Part shown: positions 26,089 through 34,483 of the stretch, piece by piece
Layout: the number at the start of each line of letters is the position of its first letter
Numbering within the stretch: position 1 is the first letter of the stretch
NCBI GenBank assembly: GCA_002404155.1
Contig: DHJC01000057.1
Coordinates: 65,458 to 129,457 of the forward strand
Reading direction: 5' to 3'
Source: Chloroflexi bacterium UBA4730
GTDB taxonomy: Bacteria; Chloroflexota; Limnocylindria; P2-11E
DNA length: 64,000 bases
Made by a program: the position numbers and the translations under genes
The notes under the pieces: generated by a model
Told to the model about the DNA's origin: nothing
The model's database searches: none
What the model saw: only the letters and a program-made list of their open reading frames with translations

Positions 26089-26966
26089 GCCGCCTCCGCT
26101 AGCGCCATCTCGCGCAACGCGACGTCCGGAGCGGTCAGATCGGTCCCGAACGTGCGTCGCAGTTTGCCCACGTCGAGGCCGCAGCGTAGAGGCCGCGGCG
26201 CCAGGAGGCCGAGCTCCGTCGTGACGCGTGGACGCAGCAGCTCGGCGGGAAGCGCGTAGGCGTCGGCGACAAGCCGCGCGAAGTCCATTCGACCCAGGAT
26301 GCGGGGTCCCGCGACATGGAAGGTGCCCCGTTGGCCGAGCCGTACGAGACGCGCCACCGCGTCGGCGAGCGCCGGCGCGTAGGTCGGGGTGATGAGCTGA
26401 TCCGACGGTACGTCGAACGCGTGACCCGCACGGAGGCGGTCGACCAGCTGGCAGACGAAGCTCTTCCGCTGCGCGTCCGGCCCGAATACGCCGGAGGTGC
26501 GGCAGACGAGCGCGCGGCCGGTCGCGAGCGCGAGGTCCTCTAGCTCGACTTTTTGCCGCCCGTACTCGTTGATCGGCCGGCGCTCGTCGTCTTCGGCGTA
26601 TCGGCCCGCGGCGCCGTCGAAGACGTATTCGCTCGAGAAGACGACGAGCAGCGCTCCGACGGCCTTGGATTCCACGGCGATGACGCGCGGAGCGTCGACG
26701 TTCACCCGGCGCGTCGCCTCGGGCTCGCGCTCGCAGCGCTCCACGTACGCGTCCGCGGCCGCGAGCAGGATCACGTCGGGCTTCGCCTCGCGGATCGTGC
26801 GGCGTACCGCCTCATCGTCGGTGATGTCCAGCTGGAGTCCCGGTTCCGTTCCGTTGCGGTGAAACGTCGAAACCGTGCGGGTGCCCGCCAGCGCTTTCTG
26901 CAGGTGCCGACCGACTAGCCCGCTGGCCCCGATCAACAGGACGGTCGACGGATCAGGCATAGACAA
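26085..26966 (-). CDS. rmlD: dTDP-4-dehydrorhamnose reductase (RmlD family)
   Basis: Last step of dTDP-L-rhamnose synthesis, NAD(P)H-dependent. The 293-residue protein has an N-terminal GASGLVGRHLQKAL nucleotide motif, ILLAAADAYVERCEREPEAT, SSEYVFDGAAGRY, the active-site pair in INEYGRQKVELEDLAL, and a C-terminal sugar-binding region (ITPTYAPALADAVARLV, FHVAGP). Its start lies only nine bases from the divergent membrane glycosyltransferase start at 26976, so promoters for both must sit inside or overlap the coding regions. Confidence 0.9.
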   Translation of the reverse strand: MSMPDPSTVLLIGASGLVGRHLQKALAGTRTVSTFHRNGTEPGLQLDITDDEAVRRTIREAKPDVILLAAADAYVERCEREPEATRRVNVDAPRVIAVESKAVGALLVVFSSEYVFDGAAGRYAEDDERRPINEYGRQKVELEDLALATGRALVCRTSGVFGPDAQRKSFVCQLVDRLRAGHAFDVPSDQLITPTYAPALADAVARLVRLGQRGTFHVAGPRILGRMDFARLVADAYALPAELLRPRVTTELGLLAPRPLRCGLDVGKLRRTFGTDLTAPDVALREMALAEAA

Positions 26967-26975
26967 TGGCGCGCG

Positions 26976-28817
26976 ATGGGACGATGCGCATGGCGGATAA
27001 GCCTACTTCCGCTCGCGTTGCCGGTGGTCAGCGTTGCCGCGGCGATCGCGCTCGCCTCGCGATGGAGCGCGCTCGATCAGATCCAGGCGAGCATCGTCGA
27101 GCGTTGGACGCCACTGGCCGCGTCGCTCGGAGCCGCGGTCCTCGTCGCGGCAGCCTTGCACCTCGAACGCGAGCCACGTCGGCGATCCCTCGTGCTGGCC
27201 TCATCGCAGTACCTCGTCCTCGCTGTCATGCTCGCCGTCGCGCTTATCGCCCCCGGCGAGAGTCACGTCCGGCTCGGCTGGTTCTTCGTGGCCTTCGTGA
27301 CGGCGTCTGCCGCCGCGGCGACCTACAGCGTCTGGTTCGCGACGCCCGGCCTGAGCGATCGTCGCGTCGCGCTGTTGCTCGCTGCGGTCGCGCTCGCTGT
27401 CTTCTTGTCGATCGATCCGTATCACCGCGCCGTCCAGCCGACGCAGTCGGATGAGCCGCAGTACCTCCTCATCACGCAGAGCCTGCAGCTGGACGGTGAC
27501 CTCGACCTGGCCAACGACTACGCTGGCCAGCGTTACCGGTCGTTCTACGAGGACACCTTCACCGACGTCCACGCGATCCAGGTGGGCTCGCGTTTCTATC
27601 CGATCCGCGACCTGGGGCTACCTGTCGTCTCGCTGCCCTTCTTCGCGATCGCAGGTCGGCTCGGCGTGATGGTGCTCGTGTCGCTCGTGGCGGCGGTCCT
27701 CGTAGCGCAGCTGTACCTCCTGGAGCGCGACCTCGGCGTCGCGCCGCGTGTCGCGCTCATCGCGGCGGCCCTCGTCGCACTCCTGCATCCCTTCCTCACA
27801 TACGCGTCGGCCGAGATCGAGCCGGAGCTCTTCGCCGCACTGCTCTTCGTCGTCGCGGTGCGGGTGCTTCGCCACGGCACGCGGTCGTCGCCGCGCGCCC
27901 TGGCGATCGCGAGCGCCTGCGCGGGGCTCATCGGCATCTTCACGACCCGCGGGTGGTTCCTCTCGCTCGGGATCGGCCTCTGTATTGCGGTGTTCGCGCT
28001 CGCGCCGCGCGAGAACCTCGTCCGGCGCGTCCTCGCCGGCGCACTGCCGTTCGCCGTCTTCGTCCTGCTCGTCTCCTACGTCGACTGCCGGATGTTCCCG
28101 TTCGCCGACGGCTCGGCCGGCTGCTACTTCATGCCGAGCGCCGGCTATTTCCTGATCCGGGACCAGCAGACCGTCCTGAGCGCGGGCTCGCAGGTCGGCG
28201 CCGCCGGCCTCGCCTTCGACCGCACGTTCGGACTCATCAGCCACACGCTCCTGTACCTCCTCGCGTTCGCGGGTGCGGTGCCCCTGTGGCGGCGGGCGCG
28301 CCGCGGCCATGGCGCCGAGATCGCGGTCCTCGTGATCGCCGGCGGCTTGCTCATCGCGTACATCTCGGACATCGCGTACTGGTGGGCTGACGGAATGCCG
28401 AGCTCGCGCTACCTGGTCGCGCCGCTGCCACTCCTCGCGGTGCTCGTCGCGCTGGGCATCGAGGCGCTCGTCGCGGCCTGGGGCCGCGTCGGGTGGATCC
28501 TTATCGCGCTCCTCGCGATCCCGTCCGCGCTGATCGCCGGGCTGTACACCGTCCAGCCGCAGCTCGGCTACGACCTTGCGGTCGACGTCCAGCGCACCGG
28601 CTACCCAGGCCAGCTCTGGGCGTACGTATACCAGCACTGGGGCGTCGATCCCGGGCTGCTCTTCCCATCGCTCGTCCAGCCGGATGGCTCGACGCCGCTC
28701 TCGCTTGTCGTCTGGTGCGCGATCGCCCTGGGGCTCGTCGGGCTCGGGGCGGTCCTCAGACCCGCCCTTCGGCCCGCAGCAGCCCCAGGATCTCCTGCGC
28801 CGAGTGATGCCGGTTGA
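26976..28817 (+). CDS. Multispanning membrane glycosyltransferase (GT39/GT83-like, GT-C fold)
   Basis: A 613-residue integral membrane protein with about 12-13 hydrophobic segments. The first large extracytoplasmic loop contains SDEPQYLLITQSLQLDGDLD, matching the acidic D-E motif of polyprenol-phosphate sugar transferases such as PMT and ArnT. These enzymes move a sugar from a lipid carrier onto a protein or lipid at the outer membrane face. The next loop has FYPIRDLGLPVVSLPFFAI. The gene lies beside the rhamnose genes, so a rhamnosyl or mannosyl carrier is plausible, but the sugar cannot be read from sequence. Its 3' end overlaps metF tail-to-tail by 62 bases. Confidence 0.78.
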   Translation: MGRCAWRISLLPLALPVVSVAAAIALASRWSALDQIQASIVERWTPLAASLGAAVLVAAALHLEREPRRRSLVLASSQYLVLAVMLAVALIAPGESHVRLGWFFVAFVTASAAAATYSVWFATPGLSDRRVALLLAAVALAVFLSIDPYHRAVQPTQSDEPQYLLITQSLQLDGDLDLANDYAGQRYRSFYEDTFTDVHAIQVGSRFYPIRDLGLPVVSLPFFAIAGRLGVMVLVSLVAAVLVAQLYLLERDLGVAPRVALIAAALVALLHPFLTYASAEIEPELFAALLFVVAVRVLRHGTRSSPRALAIASACAGLIGIFTTRGWFLSLGIGLCIAVFALAPRENLVRRVLAGALPFAVFVLLVSYVDCRMFPFADGSAGCYFMPSAGYFLIRDQQTVLSAGSQVGAAGLAFDRTFGLISHTLLYLLAFAGAVPLWRRARRGHGAEIAVLVIAGGLLIAYISDIAYWWADGMPSSRYLVAPLPLLAVLVALGIEALVAAWGRVGWILIALLAIPSALIAGLYTVQPQLGYDLAVDVQRTGYPGQLWAYVYQHWGVDPGLLFPSLVQPDGSTPLSLVVWCAIALGLVGLGAVLRPALRPAAAPGSPAPSDAG

Positions 28818-29634
28818 GCGTGTAGAAGTGCAGGCCGGGCGCGCCGCCCGCGAGGAGCGCCCGGCACTGGTCGCGGGCCCATTCGATCCCCACCGCGGTC
28901 ACCGCCGCGTCGTCGTCGCGGACGCCGGCGAGAAGCTCGCGAAGCGACGCCGGGATCGACGCGCCGCACATGCTCGTGAAGCGCTCGATCTGCGACACGT
29001 TCGTGATCGGCATGATCCCCGGCACGATCGGCACGCCGATCCCCGCGGCGCGGGCCCGCTCGACGAACGCGAAGTACGTCTGCGGCTCGAAGAACAGCTG
29101 GGTGATGAGGACCTGAGCGCCGTTCGCGACCTTCTCTGTCAGGTGGTGCAGGTCGGTCTCGGGGTCGGGCGCCTCGAGGTGCTTCTCCGGATACCCGGCG
29201 CCCACGATGCACACGTCCCAGCGGCCACGGATGAACCCGGCGAGCTCGGCGCCATGCGCGAAGCCGCCTGGGGTCGGGGTGAACGTGGTCTGGCCCTTCG
29301 GCGGATCGCCGCGGAGCGCGAGCACGTTCTCGATCCCGGCGGCGGTGAGGGCATCGAGGATCTCGGCGAGCTCGTCGGCGGTGTGCCCGAGGCAGGTGAG
29401 GTGGGCCATCGCCTCGATGCCGATCTCGCGCTTGATGCGCGCGACGATGTCGCGGGTCAGCCGCCGCGTCGCGCCGCCGGCGCCGTAGGTGACCGACACG
29501 AATGTCGGGCGGAGCGGCGCGAGCTGCGCGACCGTCTCGAACAGGCGCGCCTCGGCGTCGGGCGTCTTGGGTGGGAAGAACTCGAACGAGATGACCGGCG
29601 GCTTCCCGGGTCCAAAGGCGTCGACGATGCGCAT
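28756..29634 (-). CDS. metF: 5,10-methylenetetrahydrofolate reductase
   Basis: FAD-dependent TIM-barrel enzyme reducing methylene-THF to methyl-THF for methionine synthesis. At 292 residues it has the bacterial MetF length. Signature segments include ISFEFFPPKTPDAEARLF with the catalytic Glu, FVSVTYGAGGATR, HLTCLGHTADEL, NVLALRGDPPKG, QLFFEPQTYFAFVERARAAG and VPIVPGIMPITN. It stands alone on the minus strand, followed in transcription by the tail of the opposing membrane gene. Confidence 0.96.
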   Translation of the reverse strand: MRIVDAFGPGKPPVISFEFFPPKTPDAEARLFETVAQLAPLRPTFVSVTYGAGGATRRLTRDIVARIKREIGIEAMAHLTCLGHTADELAEILDALTAAGIENVLALRGDPPKGQTTFTPTPGGFAHGAELAGFIRGRWDVCIVGAGYPEKHLEAPDPETDLHHLTEKVANGAQVLITQLFFEPQTYFAFVERARAAGIGVPIVPGIMPITNVSQIERFTSMCGASIPASLRELLAGVRDDDAAVTAVGIEWARDQCRALLAGGAPGLHFYTLNRHHSAQEILGLLRAEGRV

Positions 29635-29659
29635 CCGCGCAGTATCGGGGGACGCGCGA

Positions 29660-29683
29660 ACGCCCCGCTCAGCGGCGGGGCGT
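29660..29683 (-). terminator. Terminator hairpin of the 243-residue exported protein gene
   Basis: ACGCCCCGC (29660-29668) pairs with GCGGGGCGT (29675-29683) around a six-base loop, just past the stop at 29707 on the minus strand. It has no good T tract. Confidence 0.6.
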
Positions 29684-29706
29684 CCTGCGCGAAGGGGGAC
29701 CCGCGG

Positions 29707-30438
29707 TCAAGGCTTGGGCGAATTGCTCGGCTTGTGATCCTCGCTGGGGTTCCCGGCCGGCTTGTTGGCCGGGTTGTCCGACGGCTTTCCATGGTCCGGT
29801 GCCAGGAGCGCGCCGGCCTTGGCCTGCGCGTCCGTCACGAGGGCCTCCATGTCCGCGATGGCCGTGTCGACGATCGTCTTGATGTTCGCATCGAGGGTCG
29901 TGCGCTCGGCCACCGTGACGCGGCCCTCCTGGCTCGGCGTCGTGCTGTCCTCGGCCTTCGGAGCCTCGGCGGCGTCCGCGCTCCCGGAGAGGCAGCTCGA
30001 CGTTGACGGGTTCGTGGCGTCGCTCCCCTTGGTCTGGCCCTCACGGCCGAGCGTGAGCGCCGCGACGTCATTGAGTGCCTTGGTGCGCAGGGCCTTGAGC
30101 TGGTCGTCGGCCGTCTTGATGAGATCGCTGGCGGCCTGGTTGTCCACGCCCTTGCCCCGCAGCCCTTCGAGGGCGGTGTGGTCCTGCTGGAACGCCGCGT
30201 CGACGAGCTTGGTTGCGGCATTGCGCTGGGCGACGACGGCCGGCTGACCACCGCAATCATTCGCATCGGTCTTGATCTCCGGGCTCTGGACGGTGACGGA
30301 GTGCACGACGCTCCGCACAGCGTCCTGGACCTCGGGGGAGGACGCGCCGACCGTGACGGTGGCGGCGCCCAGCACGACGACGGCAGCCACGGTGGCCCCC
30401 TTCGTCGCGGCGAGCAGTGCGAGCAGCTTCGCGAGCAT
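29707..30438 (-). CDS. Exported protein of a tandem paralogous pair (paralogue 1)
   Basis: The 243-residue product starts MLAKLLALLAATKGATVAAV, with a membrane segment to about residue 30, then an extracytoplasmic helical region (residues 60-130). A Ser/Thr/Glu-rich stretch follows, then a second helical stretch (VAERTTLDANIKTIVDTAIA) and a Pro/Asn/Lys-rich tail. A Shine-Dalgarno (AAGGAGGAA) lies just upstream on the minus strand. The next gene upstream in transcription is a diverged copy with the same start and layout. No function is recognised. A 120-base piece of this gene is duplicated at 22126-22245. Confidence 0.75.
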   Translation of the reverse strand: MLAKLLALLAATKGATVAAVVVLGAATVTVGASSPEVQDAVRSVVHSVTVQSPEIKTDANDCGGQPAVVAQRNAATKLVDAAFQQDHTALEGLRGKGVDNQAASDLIKTADDQLKALRTKALNDVAALTLGREGQTKGSDATNPSTSSCLSGSADAAEAPKAEDSTTPSQEGRVTVAERTTLDANIKTIVDTAIADMEALVTDAQAKAGALLAPDHGKPSDNPANKPAGNPSEDHKPSNSPKP

Positions 30439-30525
30439 CCCGTTCCTCCTTGCGTGTTCACCGGCCTAACGAGCATGCCCCCTGGAATTAGCCGCCGGTA
30501 GTCCTAGGCCGTCTGGAGTACGCAA

Positions 30526-30553
30526 CGGCCCGTCCCAGTGACGGGACGGGCCG
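30526..30553 (-). terminator. Terminator hairpin between the two paralogues
   Basis: CGGCCCGTCCC (30526-30536) pairs perfectly with GGGACGGGCCG (30543-30553), 11 bp with a six-base loop. It lies downstream of the stop at 30593 on the minus strand, so the two paralogues are probably separate transcripts. Confidence 0.8.
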
Positions 30554-30592
30554 GTGCTCGCGAAGGGGGGACGGGAAGTTGGAAGTGGCTAG

Positions 30593-31402
30593 TTAGTCGT
30601 GGCTCTCGGTGTCGTGCTTCTTGCTGTCGTTCGTCTTCGGCTCGGGCGTGTGGGCCGGCTTCGGGGTCAGGACCGTCGCCTTCTGCGCGGTGTCGACCGC
30701 CGTTTGCATCGCGGTCAGGGCTTGGTCCGCGATCGCGGACGCGGTGCCGGTGAACGTGACGGGAGCCGTCGTGGTCTTGCCGTGGTCGCCGTCGTTGCTC
30801 TCGTCGTTGTTGTTCTCGTCAACGACTGACACCGTGGTGCCCGTCACGGCGGCGCCGACCGACTTGTCGTCGCCGCTGGTGTCGTTCTCGTCGTTGGTGT
30901 CGTTCGCGTCCGTGTCGGTGTCGGTCGCGTCGTTCGCGTCTTCGTCGTCCTGCTTCGCGCAGGCCTGCGTCGCGGTGGCGTGGATCGCCTTCACCGCGGC
31001 CTGACGGTCGGCCTTGAGCGTCGCGTCCGCCTTCGCGAGTACGTCGGCGGCGCGCAGGCCGTGCAGGTGCATGAGATCCGTGTGGAAGCCGCTGAACGCG
31101 TTATCCACCCGCTGGACCTGGAGCGCGAGCGCCTTCGCCTCGTCGGAGCACGCCGTGGATGAAGTGGTAGAAGAAGAGAGCTTCGGGCTGTCCGACTCGG
31201 GGGGCTCCGGGGTCTCGGTGTTCGCCCGCGTCGTCGTCGTGAGCGCCGTGGTCGGGCTCGGGGAGGCTTCGGTGATCGTGATCGTGGTCACGCCGTTCGA
31301 GGCGGACACACTGACGAGCGCACCGGTAGCACCGAGCAGGAGCACGCCGGAGATCGCGCCTGACTTCGCGTGGACCAGTAGCGAGAGAAGCTTGGCGAGC
31401 AT
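30593..31402 (-). CDS. Exported protein of a tandem paralogous pair (paralogue 2), Asp/Asn-rich
   Basis: A 269-residue product beginning MLAKLLSLLVHAKSGAISGV, the same opening as its neighbour, with a membrane segment or signal to about residue 34. A Thr/Ser/Pro stalk (about 45-85) leads to a helical domain with two Cys residues (TACSDEAKALALQVQRV, QACAKQDDEDAND), an acidic low-complexity stretch built of D/N/T/E (about 148-185), and a Lys/His/Thr-rich tail. The acidic stretch could bind calcium or act as a spacer. Not a family I recognise. A GAGG-type ribosome binding site precedes the ATG. Confidence 0.75.
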   Translation of the reverse strand: MLAKLLSLLVHAKSGAISGVLLLGATGALVSVSASNGVTTITITEASPSPTTALTTTTRANTETPEPPESDSPKLSSSTTSSTACSDEAKALALQVQRVDNAFSGFHTDLMHLHGLRAADVLAKADATLKADRQAAVKAIHATATQACAKQDDEDANDATDTDTDANDTNDENDTSGDDKSVGAAVTGTTVSVVDENNNDESNDGDHGKTTTAPVTFTGTASAIADQALTAMQTAVDTAQKATVLTPKPAHTPEPKTNDSKKHDTESHD

Positions 31403-31494
31403 TTCCCCTCCTTGGATGTTGCTACGAGGTCTGAACGCGCGGCCCTCGCGAGCCGTTATGCGGGCCTGGCGGGCGGTTTCGCTATCGTCCAGGC

Positions 31495-32400
31495 GTGCGC
31501 CGGCCGTTACGGGTACTGGGGGTCCTAGTACTCCTGGTCGTTGTCGGATACCTCGGGATCTCGTGGAAATACGCCGACGGTGTGACGCGGGTCACCCGCG
31601 ATCCGCTGAAGAAGACCCCGGCGTACGTCCAGGCGACGTTCGAGGACGTGTCCTTCAAGAGCCGGGACGGCCTGACGTTGAAGGGCTGGTGGTTCCCCGC
31701 ACCGGGCATCGTCGCGGCGACGAAGGCCGCGGTCCTGGTCCACGGCAAGGACCAGAACCGCATCGATAGCCAGTTCGATCCCGGCCGGATCGCGCGCTTC
31801 CTCCTCGCCGACGGCTGGTCGGTGCTCCTGTTCGAGATGCGCGGTCACGGCCAGAGCGACGGGCTGCGCTGGGGCCTCGGGCAGTACGAGCCGAACGACA
31901 TCCTCGCGGCCATCGATCTCGCGGCGCAGAAGACGGGGCAGCCGCGCGGCCGGATCGCGACGATCGGCGAATCGATGGGCGGCGGCAGCGTCCTCATGAC
32001 CGTCGGCAAGGATCCCTCGATCGGGCCGATCGTCGTCGACTCGGCGTACGCGTCCGTGCCGGTGGTGGTGAACGAGGTCGGCCCCGACTACTCCGGCCTC
32101 CCGGCGTTCTTTACCCCGGGCCTCGTGCTCGCCTCGCGCGTCCTGTACGGCATCGACATCGATTCGGTCGTGCCCGTCGATGTCGTGCGGGCACACCCCG
32201 AGCGCGCGTTCCTGTTCATCCAGTGCGTGGACGATCACACCATCGCGATGCACCACGGGGTGGACCTCAAGACGGCGAGCGCGAATCCCGGCACCGAGCT
32301 GTGGCTGGTGAAGGACTGCGGCCACGCGAAGGCCTTCACCACGCACCCGCAGGAGTGGCAGGACCGCGTCCTCGCATTCCTTCACCGCGAATTGAAATAG
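31495..32400 (+). CDS. Membrane-anchored alpha/beta hydrolase
   Basis: Serine hydrolase of 301 residues, start GTG. One N-terminal membrane segment (about residues 8-22) should place the catalytic domain outside. The nucleophile elbow is IATIGESMGGGSVL. The acid is probably in QCVDDHTIAMHHG and the base in VKDCGHAKAF. An HG-type oxyanion region (VLVHGKDQNRIDSQFDPGR) precedes. It resembles the YqkD/BAAT-like extracytoplasmic hydrolases; the substrate is unknown. It is followed after 15 bases by another exported protein and they probably share a transcript. Confidence 0.85.
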   Translation: MRRPLRVLGVLVLLVVVGYLGISWKYADGVTRVTRDPLKKTPAYVQATFEDVSFKSRDGLTLKGWWFPAPGIVAATKAAVLVHGKDQNRIDSQFDPGRIARFLLADGWSVLLFEMRGHGQSDGLRWGLGQYEPNDILAAIDLAAQKTGQPRGRIATIGESMGGGSVLMTVGKDPSIGPIVVDSAYASVPVVVNEVGPDYSGLPAFFTPGLVLASRVLYGIDIDSVVPVDVVRAHPERAFLFIQCVDDHTIAMHHGVDLKTASANPGTELWLVKDCGHAKAFTTHPQEWQDRVLAFLHRELK

Positions 32401-32415
32401 CATCCGGCCTACCCG

Positions 32416-33084
32416 ATGCGCCATCGCAATTACGTGTACGTGCTCGTCCTCCTCGTCGCCGGCGTCACGCTGATCGGCGGCGCGTTCAACGACGTCTCCG
32501 CGCGCGGGCGCGTGCTGGACGAGTCGAGTGGCGATCCGATCGCCGGCGCGCAGGCGATCTACGGGATCCGCGTCGCCCTGACCGACGCGAACGGAAACTA
32601 CGTCCTTGACCATCTCCCGCGTGGCGCCAGGTACGCCATCCAGTCACGGGGCTATGACCCCGGGTCCGGCGACACCTCCACGACCGAGGTGAAGCTGCAT
32701 CCGTTCGCGCTGTCGCTCCAAGTGAACGAGAAGGACAGCGGCGATCCGGCCTCGCCGGTCCCGAAGCCCGAGATCCGCCAGGGCGACACCCGCGTCGGTG
32801 GACCGGGCACAGATACCGGCAGCGTCGTCGCTGCCCCGTATCCGGACATCGGGTCGCAGCTGCTCGTGTGCGCGCCGGACCACGACACCGCGACGATCGA
32901 CGCGCGCGGCGGCGCGGCGACGCCGCGCGTCGTCGTGCTCGCGAAGGGGACCCAGGGCTGCCCGCCGCTCCCGACGCCCTCGCCGACGTCATCGCCGTCG
33001 GGGAGCCCGGCGCCGAGCGGCAATCCGGCACCGGGCGCGAGCCCATCGCCGACCCCGACCGCGTCGCCTTCGAAGTCGCCTTAG
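32416..33084 (+). CDS. Exported protein with a CarboxypepD_reg-like domain and Pro/Ser tail
   Basis: A 222-residue product with a membrane segment at about residues 6-22. Next is an Ig-like regulatory domain (ARGRVLDESSGDPIAGAQAI, LTDANGNYVLDHLPRG) and a middle part containing LLVCAPDHDTATIDARGG and AKGTQGCPPLP. A tail of Pro/Ser/Gly repeats closes it. The domain is the carboxypeptidase-regulatory type often found on cell surfaces. The tail resembles that of the broken gene at 22286-22557. Function unknown. Confidence 0.7.
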   Translation: MRHRNYVYVLVLLVAGVTLIGGAFNDVSARGRVLDESSGDPIAGAQAIYGIRVALTDANGNYVLDHLPRGARYAIQSRGYDPGSGDTSTTEVKLHPFALSLQVNEKDSGDPASPVPKPEIRQGDTRVGGPGTDTGSVVAAPYPDIGSQLLVCAPDHDTATIDARGGAATPRVVVLAKGTQGCPPLPTPSPTSSPSGSPAPSGNPAPGASPSPTPTASPSKSP

Positions 33085-33134
33085 GGGACCGTTGGGCGTG
33101 ACCGATAGTGACTACAGGGTGCGGAGATGCTGTC

Positions 33135-33404
33135 ATGAGTGACCAGGTCGGCGTCCGCGATCTGTGAGCCTCGTTGAGCGCCGACCTGCGCCGGGTCGCC
33201 GAGGGCGAGTCGGTGGTGGTGACGGATCACGGACGGCCGGTCGCGCGGCTCGTGCCGCCCGACATGCCTGAACGCCCGTCCCGGCTCATTCGCGAGGGCC
33301 GGCTGAACTGGACCGGGCGGCGGCTCGCTCCGCGACGGACGCGGCCGAAGCTCCGGGGCGGCCGCACGACGCTCGCCGACATCGTGCTTCGCAACCGCGG
33401 GTGA
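33135..33404 (+). pseudogene. Phd/VapB-type antitoxin with an in-frame stop
   Basis: From ATG 33135 the frame reads MSDQVGVRDL, then TGA at 33165-33167, then continues as ASLSADLRRVAEGESVVVTD and HGRPVARLVPP, the classical Phd/YefM fold. Normal members read through this point (VGVRDLRASLS), so the TGA replaces a sense codon, probably CGA or AGA. A shortened product from TTG 33174 would lack the first DNA-contacting strand and helix. The partner toxin starts at the stop codon and is also broken. Confidence 0.75.
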
Positions 33405-33781
33405 TCCTCAATCCCGATACGAGCGCCCTCGTGGAGCTCGTCGTGGAGGAGGGGGGAGCGACGCGATCGATGCACTCGTCGCCACGACCGAGTACGCGGT
33501 GAGTTCGGTGATCGCGTACGCGCCGGTCGGGTTGATGCCGCGGCGGCGATCGGCTCGCTCGATAGGTGTGGGGCGCGGTGCAGACCCTGGGCGTGGACCT
33601 TCGCCTCAGCGCACGGGCGGGGGAGCTCGCGAGCCATCATCTGCTGCGGGGGGATGGACGCGCTGCACCTTGCGACGCGCTCGAGATCGCCGCGCCCGAA
33701 CTGCCGGTCGCGTTCGCGACGTTCGATCGGACGCTGGCGCGGGCGGCCCGCCGAGCGATTGACGACGCCGCTCTCCCCTGA
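33401..33781 (+). pseudogene. VapC-type PIN-domain toxin with frameshifts
   Basis: GTG 33401 overlaps the antitoxin stop by four bases and begins VILNPDTSALVELVVEE, matching the PIN start with its first catalytic Asp. The frame is lost within about 50 bases (GGAGGAGGGGGGAGCG, a G-rich run prone to slippage). Homology returns in other frames as AVSSVIAYA and then as LSARAGELASHHLLRGDGRA through LPVAFATFDRTLARAARRA, the usual VapC end. At least two shifts are needed, so the gene is dead. Confidence 0.75.
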
Positions 33782-33826
33782 TGCGTGATGACATGGGCCT
33801 CGTCAAGCAGGCCCGCGCCCGCCTGA

Positions 33827-33832
33827 TATGAT
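33827..33832 (+). promoter_or_regulatory. Possible -10 element for the toxin-antitoxin operon
   Basis: TATGAT stands out in an otherwise GC-rich stretch 34 bases before the antitoxin start. The -35 partner is weak (GTCAAG-like near 33802). Autoregulation by the antitoxin would be expected at this place. Confidence 0.35.
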
Positions 33833-33865
33833 GTCTGACAAACGGACGTACAGATGGAGGATCGG

Positions 33866-34174
33866 ATGGCTGTCGTGAACATGCGGGAGCTCGCACGAAG
33901 CACTAGTCGCGTCGTCGATTCGGTGCATCGGTCGGGCAAAGCCGCGCTGGTCACTCGCGGCGGTCGACCGGTCGTGGCGATGATCCCCATCGATGAAGCC
34001 GCGCTCGAGGACTGGGTCCTTGCGCATAGCCCGGGGTTCGTCGCGAGCCTGCGGACGGCGGATGCGGATCTCCGTCGGGGTCGCGCCATGTCGTTGGATG
34101 AATTCCTCGCACGAAATCCAGTCCGCCGGGCGGCGTCCGCGGCCAAGAAGGTCAGAGCGCACTCAACCTCGTAA
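33866..34174 (+). CDS. Antitoxin, Phd/YefM family
   Basis: A 102-residue DNA-binding antitoxin. I chose the second ATG, 33866, because GGAGG (33856-33860) lies five bases before it; the ATG at 33854 lies within that site. The N-terminal half has the Phd fold (VVNMRELARSTSRVVDSVHR, AALVTRGGRPVVAMIPID). The C-terminal half (SLDEFLARNP) is the part that would wrap the toxin. The toxin gene follows after three bases. Unlike the pair just upstream, both genes here are intact. Confidence 0.8.
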   Translation: MAVVNMRELARSTSRVVDSVHRSGKAALVTRGGRPVVAMIPIDEAALEDWVLAHSPGFVASLRTADADLRRGRAMSLDEFLARNPVRRAASAAKKVRAHSTS

Positions 34175-34177
34175 GCG

Positions 34178-34483
34178 GTGAAGGCGCAGGTTCAGGTCAG
34201 TCCGCGCGCGGAGAAGGACTTTCGGCGGCTCGACGGGCCGACGCGCAAGCGGATCCGATCCGTCCTCGTCGACAAGCTGACGGCCGCGCCCCTTCCGCGA
34301 AACGTCGATGTGAAGCCCCTCGAAGGCGTGCCGCCGTGGCTGCGCGTGCGTGTTGGCGAGCATCGGATCGTGTGCCGCCCACTGACCGCCGCCGAGCTTC
34401 GCGGGACGGGATCCGCCGCCGGCTGGTACGTCGCGCGCATCATCGATCGCAAAGAGCTGCCTACGGCCGTGAAGAACCTCTGA
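34178..34483 (+). CDS. Toxin, RelE/ParE superfamily
   Basis: A 101-residue basic protein starting at GTG, directly behind the antitoxin. The RelE/ParE layout is visible: VQVSPRAEKDFRRLDGPTRK (first strand and helix), a second helix, then PLEGVPPWLRVRVGEHRIVC and a final strand YVARIIDRKELP. RelE members cut ribosomal mRNA and ParE members poison gyrase; the sequence does not decide which. Its 3' end overlaps the convergent hydrolase gene by 23 bases. Confidence 0.82.
   Translation: MKAQVQVSPRAEKDFRRLDGPTRKRIRSVLVDKLTAAPLPRNVDVKPLEGVPPWLRVRVGEHRIVCRPLTAAELRGTGSAAGWYVARIIDRKELPTAVKNL

Noticed and set aside
28576..30006. A 476-codon plus-strand frame over metF
   Set aside because: It is the antisense shadow of metF and the 243-residue exported protein gene, without protein-like features.
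33135..33404. Recoded TGA (selenocysteine or Trp) in the antitoxin
   Set aside because: The homologous position is normally Arg, no SECIS-like hairpin follows, TGA serves as a stop elsewhere in the window, and the partner toxin is also broken.
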